From Prevotella sp. CAG:1058 (GTDB lineage: Bacteria; Bacteroidota; Bacteroidia; Bacteroidales; Bacteroidaceae), in the NCBI GenBank assembly GCA_000433175.1, contig HF986611.1, positions 1 through 5,179 on the forward strand: DNA of 5,179 bases, given 5' to 3'. The notes beneath the pieces were generated by a model. It worked only from the letters and a program-made list of their open reading frames with translations. It had not been told where the DNA came from and did no database searches. Below are positions 1-5,179 of the stretch, one piece after another (within the stretch, counting starts at the first letter, position 1; every line of letters starts with the position of its first letter). A program made the translations under genes and the position numbers.

Positions 1-60
1 TCATCCGATGCTGCCTCATTCGACAACTTCCGCACAAAACATAAACCTTTCAAAACATAA
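1..60 (+). CDS. Possible C-terminal end of an upstream protein (partial)
   Basis: Frame 1 is open from the window edge to a TAA at 58-60 and reads SSDAASFDNFRTKHKPFKT. The peptide has an ordinary, mixed composition. The promoter-like sequence for the next gene begins shortly after the stop, which fits a gene ending here. I do not recognise the family. Frame 2 is also open over this stretch, so the assignment is weak. Confidence 0.35.
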   Translation, partial: SSDAASFDNFRTKHKPFKT

Positions 61-74
61 TAAAAACCATTATA

Positions 75-92
75 ATTTCGCCCAATCGAAAT
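75..92. promoter_or_regulatory. Inverted repeat overlapping the -33 region (candidate operator)
   Basis: ATTTCG at 75-80 and CGAAAT at 87-92 are perfect inverted copies separated by 6 bases. The pair spans the presumed -33 element and the spacer, where a repressor site could sit. With 6-bp arms in AT-rich DNA this could be chance. No regulator is identified. Confidence 0.2.
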
Positions 93-107
93 TTTGCATT
101 ATCTTTG
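76..107 (+). promoter_or_regulatory. Bacteroidota-type promoter for the AlbA_2 gene
   Basis: TATCTTTG at 100-107 matches the Bacteroidota -7 consensus TAnnTTTG. A TTTC at 76-79, about 20 bases upstream, is an acceptable but imperfect -33 element (consensus TTTG). Transcription would begin near 112-116 and leave a leader of roughly 95 bases before the ATG at 210. It is the only convincing promoter I can see in the window, so it may also serve leuS downstream. Confidence 0.5.
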
Positions 108-111
108 CAAG

Positions 112-126
112 ACGGATATAATCCGT
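112..126 (+). other. Small perfect hairpin at the start of the leader
   Basis: ACGGAT (112-117) and ATCCGT (121-126) pair perfectly around a 3-base loop. The hairpin would lie at or near the 5' end of the transcript from the promoter at 76-107, where it could affect mRNA stability. I see no riboswitch or attenuator pattern in the rest of the leader (127-209). Confidence 0.25.
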
Positions 127-209
127 ATCTGTCTGACTGTAAGTTCATGCCCGATAAAAAGCCCGTCGGACACGGAATTTTTTATGTATGATACTCTCAT
201 AAATAAAAT

Positions 210-1013
210 ATGGATTTCGATTTGTTCATCTCTTCACTGCTTGACGATAAAGAAAGCTACGACCTGGAATACAAAAGTGCGGAAGGCGGCTTTCCGGGCA
301 GTTTTTGGGATACATATTCGTCATTTGCCAACACGCAGGGAGGAACAATAGTGCTTGGCGTGAAGGAGAAAAAGGGAAAATTCATATTCGACGGCTTGAC
401 AGACGAAAAAATACAACGGTACATTAAAAATTTCTGGGACTGCGCCCACAACAAAACACACGTAAGCGCAAGCCTCCTTAAAGAAGACGACATAAGGGTA
501 GAGAAGTATAAGGACAACAGTATAATACTCTTCCACATACCGAGAGCTGCAAGGACACAAAGACCTGTGTTCAGGACAACCAACCCGTATAACGGCACAT
601 TCAAAAGAAACGACGAAGGCGACTACAAATGCACCGAGCAGGAAGTGAGAAGAATGTTTGCCGATGCCGACGACTCGTCGCCGAGAGACAGTAAAATCCT
701 AAAAGGATTCACCATCGACGACATAGATAAGGTTTCACTCAGGCAATACAGGAACCTCTTCGGAACAATGAACCCGACCCATCCGTGGCTCGTGCTCGAC
801 GACATCGAGCTTTTAAAAAAGTTGGGAGCATACCGCAGGGACAGGATTACAAATGAAGAAGGCTTCACGCTTGCCGGACTTCTCATGTTCGGTAAATATG
901 ACAGCATAACGGACAATGAATGCGCTCCAAACTTCTTTCCTGATTATAGGAGCATACCTGACAACCCCGCCATTGTGAGATGGACAGACAGGATCTGCCC
1001 TGACGGAACATAA
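210..1013 (+). CDS. N-terminal fragment of the AlbA_2-domain ATP-binding protein
   Basis: This 267-residue fragment carries the AlbA_2 domain (about residues 15-150). Its signatures are LEYKSAEGGFP at 19-29 and SFANTQGGTIVLGV at 38-51, the pattern seen in Schlafen-like AlbA_2 proteins, which are thought to bind nucleic acid. A later family motif is GFTLAGLLMFG (218-228). The reading frame ends at a TAA (1011-1013) immediately followed by TAG, right after PDGT, so the ATPase domain that should follow is absent. The start at ATG 210 fits because family members begin close to this MDFDLFI sequence. The bases before it are A-rich with no clear Shine-Dalgarno, as is usual in Bacteroidota. An overlapping frame starting at 94 is a shadow. 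The product may be a truncated protein or nothing at all. Confidence 0.7.
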   Translation: MDFDLFISSLLDDKESYDLEYKSAEGGFPGSFWDTYSSFANTQGGTIVLGVKEKKGKFIFDGLTDEKIQRYIKNFWDCAHNKTHVSASLLKEDDIRVEKYKDNSIILFHIPRAARTQRPVFRTTNPYNGTFKRNDEGDYKCTEQEVRRMFADADDSSPRDSKILKGFTIDDIDKVSLRQYRNLFGTMNPTHPWLVLDDIELLKKLGAYRRDRITNEEGFTLAGLLMFGKYDSITDNECAPNFFPDYRSIPDNPAIVRWTDRICPDGT

Positions 1014-1027
1014 TAGAACTTAAAAAC

Positions 1028-1558
1028 ATGTTCGGCGATGGCATCGAACACATCGGGTACGACAAACTTCTCACACTGTCGACATGTTTGGCTGAAAATG
1101 TAATAACAAACGACAGGCTGCAAGAATTGCTTACCCTGCACAGGACGGACATAACAAAATTGCTTAAAGAATTATGCAATAACGACCTGCTCATATCTGA
1201 AGGCACTGGCAGAGGAACAAAATATTACTTAAAAGGAAAGGTTGACACCTTAGAAGGAAAGGTTGACACCTCAGAAAGAAAGGTTGACACCTCAGAAAGA
1301 AAGGTTGACACCTTTTGCAGTGAAGACACAATAATAAGGGATAAATCCCATTTAAAAAGAAACGAACTTGAGCAATTAATAATGGAAAATGCCAAAGAAT
1401 ACGTTTCTTTGGAAGAAATTGCCTCAAGGACCGGAAAGAAAGCCAGTTGTCTAAAAAACAAGATAATACCGGAAATGGTTAGGAGCAACAAACTGGAAAG
1501 AATGTATAACGATACACCTAACCACCCGGAACAAAAATACAAGACAAAGGAAAAATAA
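1028..1558 (+). CDS. C-terminal winged-helix fragment of the AlbA_2-type regulator
   Basis: This 176-residue frame holds two helix-turn-helix-like segments. Residues about 15-68 ([12 protein letters not shown] to [11 protein letters not shown]) look like a winged helix with the recognition region [13 protein letters not shown]. Residues about 110-165 ([13 protein letters not shown] to NKLERMYND) look like a second one. Between them lies a run of KVDT heptads (residues 71-98). The frame is open upstream of the ATG without a start and reads IIELKN, which matches the end of the lost ATPase domain in relatives. The ATG at 1028 is therefore an internal methionine rather than a native start. Only 14 bases separate it from the stop of the first fragment, so re-initiation is possible. 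It ends 17 bp before leuS. Confidence 0.6.
   Translation: MFGDGIEHIGYDKLLTLSTCLAENVITNDRLQELLTLHRTDITKLLKELCNNDLLISEGTGRGTKYYLKGKVDTLEGKVDTSERKVDTSERKVDTFCSEDTIIRDKSHLKRNELEQLIMENAKEYVSLEEIASRTGKKASCLKNKIIPEMVRSNKLERMYNDTPNHPEQKYKTKEK
1238..1321 (+). repeat. 21-bp tandem repeat, about 3.5 copies, encoding KVDT heptads
   Basis: Units start at 1238, 1259, 1280 and 1301. Each begins AAGGTTGACACC, and the second and third are almost identical. They encode [21 protein letters not shown] and then KVDTFCS. The period is a multiple of three, so changes in copy number keep the frame. From memory, related Bacteroidales AlbA_2 regulators carry similar runs of (K/N)xDT repeats in the linker between helix-turn-helix segments. 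The repeat is thus probably a native, length-variable linker and not an inserted element. Confidence 0.85.
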
Positions 1559-1575
1559 AAACAACAAAATACGAG

Positions 1576-4500
1576 ATGGAATACAACTTCAACGAGATTG
1601 AGAAGAAATGGCAGAAGCGGTGGGCCGAGGAAAAGACCTACCACGTAAGCGAAGACGAAAGCAAGCGCAAGTTCTACGTGCTCAACATGTTCCCTTACCC
1701 CTCAGGCGCGGGACTGCACGTAGGCCATCCCTTAGGATACATCGCGTCAGACATATACGCACGCTACAAGCGCATGAGCGGCTACAACGTGCTCAACCCG
1801 ATGGGCTACGACGCCTACGGACTGCCGGCGGAGCAGTACGCCATACAGACGGGACAGCACCCGGCGGTGACCACCGAGCAGAACATCAGCCACTACCGCG
1901 AGCAGCTGGACAAGATAGGATTCTCGTTCGACTGGGACAGGGAGGTGCGCACGTGCGACCCTAAATATTACAAGTGGACGCAGTGGGCGTTCCAGAAGAT
2001 GTTCAACTCGTTCTACTGCAACACCTGCCACAAGGCGCAGCCGATAGAGAAGCTCGTTGAGCACTTCAACCAGAAGGGCACCGAGGGACTCGACGTGGCA
2101 CAGGGCGAGGAGCTGAGCTTCACGGCAGACGAGTGGCGCGCCATGAGCGAAAAGGAGCAGCAGCAGGTGCTGATGAACTACCGCATAGCCTATCTGGGCG
2201 AGACGATGGTTAACTGGTGTGCCGGACTGGGCACCGTGCTTGCCAACGACGAGGTGGTAGACGGCGTGAGCGTGCGCGGCGGTTATCCCGTTGTTCAGAA
2301 GAAGATGATGCAGTGGTGTCTGCGCGTAAGCGCCTATGCACAGCGTCTGCTCGACGGACTGGACACCGTGGACTGGACAGAGTCGCTTAAGGAGACGCAG
2401 CGCAACTGGATAGGACGCTCGGAAGGAACGGAGATGGAGTTTAAGGTAGCCCCTTCTAACTCCCCCCGTGGGGGAGAACAGGTTTCTCTTGCAGATGAAA
2501 CTTCCATAAAAAAGAAATGGGAGCAGTTTAAGACTGCCAATCCGTTCAACTACGATATTCTGAAAGAACATGCCAAGGAAAACAGGCAGAATCCGACTGA
2601 CGCTGAAAACGCCTTATGGGAAGCCCTGAGAAACAAACAGCTCGGAGATAAGTTCAGAAGACAACACGTAATAGGCGACTTCATTGCCGACTTCATCTCA
2701 TTAAGCAGCAAACTCGTAATCGAAGTAGACGGAGAATACCATAACGAGCCGGAGCAAATAGAAGCAGACCGGTTAAGGACCAAATTCCTGAACGAAACAG
2801 GTTTCACCGTACTAAGATTTACAAACGAAGAAGTCTTGGGCAATATCGAAGACGTACTGACGAAGATAAAGAAAAACATAACCACAAAAGCAAACCAAAG
2901 CTCCCCCACGGGGGGAGTTGAGGGGGCTTTCACAATCTTCACTACCCGTGCCGACACAATATTCGGCGTAACCTTCATGGTGCTTGCACCGGAGAGCGAA
3001 CTCGTTGAAAAACTGACAACACCCGGACAGAAGGCCGAGGTGGACGCATATATAGAAAGGACAAAGAAGCGCACCGAGCGCGAGCGCATCAGCGACCGCT
3101 CCGTCAGCGGCGTATTCTCTGGCTCTTACGCCATCAACCCGTTCACGGGCGAGAACATACCAATCTGGATTTCAGACTACGTGCTGGCAGGATACGGTAC
3201 GGGAGCCATCATGGCGGTGCCTGCACACGACTCGCGCGACTATGCCTTCGCCAAGCACTTCGGACTGGAGATACGTCCGCTCATCGAGGGCTGCGACGTC
3301 AGCGAAGAGAGCTTCGACGCTAAGGAAGGTATTGTTTGCAACTCACCAAAGAGTGGAGTAGAGACTCTCGACGGCTTCTCACTCAACGGACTGAGCGTAA
3401 AGGAAGCTATAAAGAAGACAAAGGAATTTGTAACTTCTCACCACATGGGCCGTGTCAAGGTGAACTACCGTCTGCGCGACGCTATCTTCTCACGCCAGCG
3501 TTACTGGGGCGAGCCGTTCCCTGTATATTATAAAGATGGAATGCCTTACATGATTCCTGCCGAGTGCCTGCCGCTCGAACTTCCTGAGATAGACCAGTAT
3601 AAGCCTACGGAGACAGGCGAGCCGCCACTCGGACACGCAAAGAAATGGGCCTGGAACACTGAGAAAAACGAGGTGGTAGACAAGAGCCTGGTGGACAACA
3701 AGACCGTGTTCCCGCTCGAACTGAACACCATGCCGGGCTTCGCAGGCTCGTCGGCCTATTACATAAGATACATGGACACGCACAACGACGAGGCACTTGT
3801 AAGCACCAGCGCCGACCAGTACTGGCGCAACGTAGACCTCTACGTAGGCGGAACGGAGCACGCCACCGGCCACCTTATATATTCGCGCTTCTGGAACAAG
3901 TTCCTCTTCGACCTCGGCGTATCGTGCGAGGAAGAGCCGTTCAAGAAGCTCGTAAACCAGGGCATGATACAGGGACGCTCTAACTTCGTGTACCGCGTCA
4001 ATTCAGACGACCACACGGCGGCGCCGGTTTTCGTAAGCCACGGGCTGAAAGGCAACTACGACGTAACTCCAATACACGTTGACGTGAACATAGTACACGC
4101 CGACGTGCTCGACATCGAAGCCTTCAAGGCATGGCGCCCCGAATATGCCAACGCCGAGTTCCTGCTCGAAGACGGCAAGTACGTGTGCGGCTGGGCTATC
4201 GAGAAGATGTCTAAGTCGATGTTCAACGTCGTTAACCCCGACATGATAGTCGAGAAATACGGAGCCGACACGCTGCGCCTTTACGAGATGTTCCTCGGTC
4301 CGGTGGAGCAGAGCAAGCCGTGGGACACCAATGGCATCGACGGCTGCCACCGCTTCCTGAAGAAGTTCTGGGCGCTGTTCTGCGACAAGGACGGCATGAA
4401 GCAGCTCGACTGCGGCGAGCCTACGGCCGACGAACTGAAGACCGTACACAAGCTGATAAAGAAGGTTACGGGCGACATAGAGACCTTCAGCTACAACACG

Positions 4501-4890
4501 TCGGTGGCCGCCTTCATGATATGCGTGGGCGAACTGGCGCAGCTGAAGTGCCGCAACAAGGAGATGCTCTCTACCGTGGTAAGGCTGATAGCACCGTTCG
4601 CGCCCCACATAGCCGAGGAGCTGTGGCACATGCTGGGCAACGAGGGCACCGTGTGCGACGCACCGTGGCCTGAGTTCAATGAGAAGTACCTCGTCGAAAG
4701 CACCGTGCAGATGACGATATCGTTCAACGGCAAGGCGCGCTTCCAGATGCAGTTCGCCGCCGACGCAGACAACAAGACGATAGAAAGCACCGTGCTCGAA
4801 GACGAACGCTCGAAGAAATACATAGGCGACAAGCGCGTGGTGAAGGTCATCATCGTGCCTAAGAAGATAGTAAACATCGTCGTCAAGTAA
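1576..4890 (+). CDS. leuS: Leucyl-tRNA synthetase with an in-frame DUF559 insertion
   Basis: This cytoplasmic class I enzyme charges tRNA-Leu with leucine using ATP. The HIGH motif is HVGH at residues 48-51. The catalytic fold continues with SRQRYWG (639-645) and GGTEH (758-762). The second ATP motif is KMSKS at 877-881, followed by the anticodon-binding and C-terminal domains. The CP1 editing domain has the threonine-rich TTRADT (456-461) and AHDSRD (550-555), whose Asp555 corresponds to the conserved editing Asp345 of E. coli. All key residues are present and the frame is unbroken. The length of 1104 residues exceeds the expected size by about 160. The excess is residues 292-451, an IR-bounded DUF559 cassette lying between EFKV and FTIFTTRAD. 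Without it the protein would be about 944 residues, which is normal for the group. The start at [12 protein letters not shown] matches Bacteroidota LeuRS. No strong Shine-Dalgarno or close promoter is visible. Confidence 0.97.
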   Translation: MEYNFNEIEKKWQKRWAEEKTYHVSEDESKRKFYVLNMFPYPSGAGLHVGHPLGYIASDIYARYKRMSGYNVLNPMGYDAYGLPAEQYAIQTGQHPAVTTEQNISHYREQLDKIGFSFDWDREVRTCDPKYYKWTQWAFQKMFNSFYCNTCHKAQPIEKLVEHFNQKGTEGLDVAQGEELSFTADEWRAMSEKEQQQVLMNYRIAYLGETMVNWCAGLGTVLANDEVVDGVSVRGGYPVVQKKMMQWCLRVSAYAQRLLDGLDTVDWTESLKETQRNWIGRSEGTEMEFKVAPSNSPRGGEQVSLADETSIKKKWEQFKTANPFNYDILKEHAKENRQNPTDAENALWEALRNKQLGDKFRRQHVIGDFIADFISLSSKLVIEVDGEYHNEPEQIEADRLRTKFLNETGFTVLRFTNEEVLGNIEDVLTKIKKNITTKANQSSPTGGVEGAFTIFTTRADTIFGVTFMVLAPESELVEKLTTPGQKAEVDAYIERTKKRTERERISDRSVSGVFSGSYAINPFTGENIPIWISDYVLAGYGTGAIMAVPAHDSRDYAFAKHFGLEIRPLIEGCDVSEESFDAKEGIVCNSPKSGVETLDGFSLNGLSVKEAIKKTKEFVTSHHMGRVKVNYRLRDAIFSRQRYWGEPFPVYYKDGMPYMIPAECLPLELPEIDQYKPTETGEPPLGHAKKWAWNTEKNEVVDKSLVDNKTVFPLELNTMPGFAGSSAYYIRYMDTHNDEALVSTSADQYWRNVDLYVGGTEHATGHLIYSRFWNKFLFDLGVSCEEEPFKKLVNQGMIQGRSNFVYRVNSDDHTAAPVFVSHGLKGNYDVTPIHVDVNIVHADVLDIEAFKAWRPEYANAEFLLEDGKYVCGWAIEKMSKSMFNVVNPDMIVEKYGADTLRLYEMFLGPVEQSKPWDTNGIDGCHRFLKKFWALFCDKDGMKQLDCGEPTADELKTVHKLIKKVTGDIETFSYNTSVAAFMICVGELAQLKCRNKEMLSTVVRLIAPFAPHIAEELWHMLGNEGTVCDAPWPEFNEKYLVESTVQMTISFNGKARFQMQFAADADNKTIESTVLEDERSKKYIGDKRVVKVIIVPKKIVNIVVK
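2448..2476. repeat. Left inverted repeat of the DUF559 cassette
   Basis: This 29-bp repeat begins AGCCCC and ends GTGGGGGAG. It matches the reverse complement of 2901-2928 at 27 positions, with one mismatch and one extra base. The inner 19 bp are identical. It is also a hairpin on its own: CTCCCCC (2460-2466) pairs with GGGGGAG (2470-2476) around the loop CGT. In the leuS frame it encodes [10 protein letters not shown]. One of the other two frames contains a stop (TAA at 2457-2459). Confidence 0.95.
2563..2880 (+). other. DUF559 domain (PD-(D/E)XK / Vsr-like nuclease family) within LeuRS
   Basis: LeuRS residues about 330-435 show the DUF559 pattern in order: [15 protein letters not shown] (339-353), [15 protein letters not shown] (359-373), [11 protein letters not shown] (379-389), [13 protein letters not shown] (398-410) and [12 protein letters not shown] (412-423). 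DUF559 (PF04480) belongs to the restriction-endonuclease-like fold with Vsr. Candidate active-site residues here are Glu344, Asp372, Glu383 and Asp385, and all fit the family pattern. The domain looks complete, since stand-alone members are about 110-130 residues. Whether it cuts DNA is unknown, because the biochemical role of DUF559 proteins is poorly established. It has no start codon of its own. Confidence 0.9.
2901..2928. repeat. Right inverted repeat of the DUF559 cassette
   Basis: This 28-bp repeat is the reverse complement of the left one. It has its own 7-bp hairpin: CTCCCCC (2901-2907) pairs with GGGGGAG (2911-2917) around the loop ACG. In the leuS frame it encodes [10 protein letters not shown], and it ends exactly on a codon boundary before F452. 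One other frame has a stop (TGA at 2919-2921). No run of T follows, so it does not look like a transcription terminator. Confidence 0.95.
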
Positions 4891-4908
4891 GATACAGGCA
4901 ATCACACC

Positions 4909-4949
4909 GGCTGCCGGCAGCACCACCATACAGGTACACGCCGGCAGCC
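4909..4949 (+). terminator. GC-rich stem-loop after leuS (possible terminator or processing site)
   Basis: GGCTGCCGGC (4909-4918) and GCCGGCAGCC (4940-4949) are perfect 10-bp inverted arms with a 21-base loop, 18 bases past the leuS stop. No T-run follows (the next bases are CAATAATAATCC), so it is not a standard Rho-independent terminator. The left arm also lies in a perfect 12-bp palindrome (GCTGCCGGCAGC, 4910-4921), which gives a competing fold. It could reduce read-through into, or stabilise the mRNA end before, the YitT gene. Confidence 0.35.
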
Positions 4950-4966
4950 CAATAATAATCCATACT

Positions 4967-5179
4967 ATGATAAAACAAGCAATAATGAACGAGCTGAAGG
5001 ACTACGTTAACATAACGCTCGGCCTGATGCTCTACACGTTCGCCTTCACGGTGTTCCTCCTGCCTTACGAGATAGTGACGGGAGGTATCGCGGGAATCGG
5101 CGCCGTAGTATTCTACGCCACGAAGTTCCCCGTTCAGTACACGTTCTTCATAATCAACGCCGTGCTCATCGTGGCCGCG
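4967..5179 (+). CDS. YitT-family membrane protein, N-terminal part (cut by window end)
   Basis: Translation from ATG 4967 is open to the window edge (71 codons) and begins MIKQAIMNELKDYVNITLGL. Residues about 14-34 form a first hydrophobic segment ending in LLPYEIVTGGIAGIG, the typical early YitT-family motif (P followed by GG.aGi). Residues 41-52 and about 57-71 (FPVQYTFFIINAVLIVAA) give further hydrophobic stretches. YitT proteins are multi-pass inner-membrane proteins, usually with a C-terminal DUF2179 domain that lies outside this window. Their substrate is not known. A second ATG at codon 7 (4985) is a possible alternative start, but the first is closer to the family's usual length. The gene is 76 bases downstream of leuS on the same strand. 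From memory, leuS and a YitT gene are often neighbours in Bacteroidales. Confidence 0.85.
   Translation, partial: MIKQAIMNELKDYVNITLGLMLYTFAFTVFLLPYEIVTGGIAGIGAVVFYATKFPVQYTFFIINAVLIVAA

Larger units (their letters stand above)
210..1558 (+). pseudogene. Broken AlbA_2 / Schlafen-type ATP-binding transcriptional regulator
   Basis: The two reading frames 210-1013 and 1028-1558 match, in order, the beginning and end of one Bacteroidales protein family. Those proteins have an N-terminal AlbA_2 (Schlafen-type) domain, a central GHKL-like ATPase domain (HATPase_c_4) and C-terminal winged-helix segments joined by short repeats. Here the first part stops just after PDGT, where intact relatives, as I remember them, continue with a tryptophan and the ATPase region. 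The second part resumes at IIELKNMF, in a different frame, at the end of that domain. About 170 codons therefore appear deleted, with a frame change. The joint is near 1007-1011. A single frameshift cannot explain the loss. Both fragments might still be translated, but not as the full regulator. Confidence is high for a broken gene and lower for the exact extent of the loss. Confidence 0.8.
2448..2928 (+). mobile_element. Inverted-repeat-bounded DUF559 cassette inserted in frame in leuS
   Basis: A segment of about 480 bp interrupts the conserved LeuRS sequence between V291 and F452 and is bounded by near-perfect inverted repeats (2448-2476 and 2901-2928). From 2449 to 2928 it is exactly 160 codons, with no stop in the leuS frame. 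It encodes a DUF559 domain and contains no ATG or GTG in that frame. Hand counts show part of it is AT-richer than the host gene: 22 G+C of 60 at 2821-2880, against 38 of 60 at 4381-4440. No target-site duplication is obvious. A few native linker residues seem to have been replaced, since LeuRS relatives have about five residues in this turn. The mechanism of movement is unknown and there is no recognisable transposase. Calling it mobile is an inference from the repeats, the foreign domain and the composition. Confidence 0.8.

Noticed and set aside
94..351. Reading frame starting at 94
   Set aside because: It begins upstream of the presumed transcription start, and its second half overlaps the clear AlbA_2 coding frame. 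The translation has no family resemblance.
1238..1321. CRISPR array
   Set aside because: The units are contiguous 21-bp tandem copies without unique spacers, and they encode a regular heptad in frame.
1320..1575. T-box or leader-peptide control upstream of leuS
   Set aside because: The space is coding sequence of the AlbA_2 remnant up to 1558. I see no T-box sequence, no run of Leu codons and no terminator-like hairpin.
2460..2476. The GC-rich hairpins of the inverted repeats as transcription terminators
   Set aside because: Neither hairpin (2460-2476 or 2901-2917) is followed by a T-run, and both lie inside an intact essential coding frame.
2448..2928. Intein inside LeuRS
   Set aside because: The first residue is Ala or Pro rather than Cys, Ser or Thr, and there is no His-Asn at the end followed by Cys, Ser or Thr. 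No Hint-domain motifs are present. The insertion is also not at a catalytic motif, where inteins usually sit.
2448..2928. DUF559 as a separate gene overlapping a broken leuS
   Set aside because: The leuS frame is open from 1576 to 4890 without a stop, and the cassette has no ATG or GTG in frame, so it is read as part of LeuRS.
4003..4929. Long minus-strand reading frames (4003-4929, also 1747-2571)
   Set aside because: They lie antisense to well-conserved leuS codons. Their translations are rich in Leu, Val, His and Arg with no recognisable domain, as expected of shadows of GC-rich coding DNA.

Overview
The window looks like Bacteroidales DNA, most likely Prevotella or a close relative. The leucyl-tRNA synthetase has the Bacteroidota-type sequence (N-terminus [12 protein letters not shown], a long insert after residue 146, no zinc cysteines). 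The one visible promoter has the Bacteroidota TAnnTTTG form, and the start sites have no strong Shine-Dalgarno sequence. The assignment rests on remembered family sequences, not on a search.

Layout, all apparent genes on the + strand: (1) 1-60 may be the last 19 codons of an upstream gene. (2) 61-209 is a promoter and leader region. (3) 210-1558 is a broken gene for an AlbA_2 (Schlafen-type) ATP-binding regulator. Its N-terminal part (210-1013) and its C-terminal winged-helix part (1028-1558) survive in different frames, and the ATPase middle is missing. A 21-bp tandem repeat lies in the linker of the second part. (4) 1576-4890 is leuS, uninterrupted, at 1104 codons. (5) 4891-4966 is a short gap with a GC-rich stem-loop. 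(6) 4967 to the end is the start of a YitT-family membrane protein.

The main discovery is inside leuS. About 480 bp (2448-2928) is a cassette bounded by near-perfect inverted repeats of 28-29 bp, each of which is also a small hairpin. It encodes a DUF559 domain (PD-(D/E)XK, Vsr-like nuclease family) and is read in frame with LeuRS. It sits at the start of the CP1 editing domain, just before the threonine-rich editing motif TTRADT. The cassette has no ATG or GTG codon in frame, so its nuclease-like domain appears to be made only as part of LeuRS. All LeuRS catalytic and editing motifs on both sides are intact, so the host enzyme is probably functional. This looks like an in-frame mobile element living inside an essential gene, comparable in idea to Rickettsia palindromic elements but carrying a nuclease-like domain. 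It is not an intein.

leuS has only 17 bp upstream of its start and no promoter that I can recognise there. It may depend on transcription through the decayed AlbA_2 gene.
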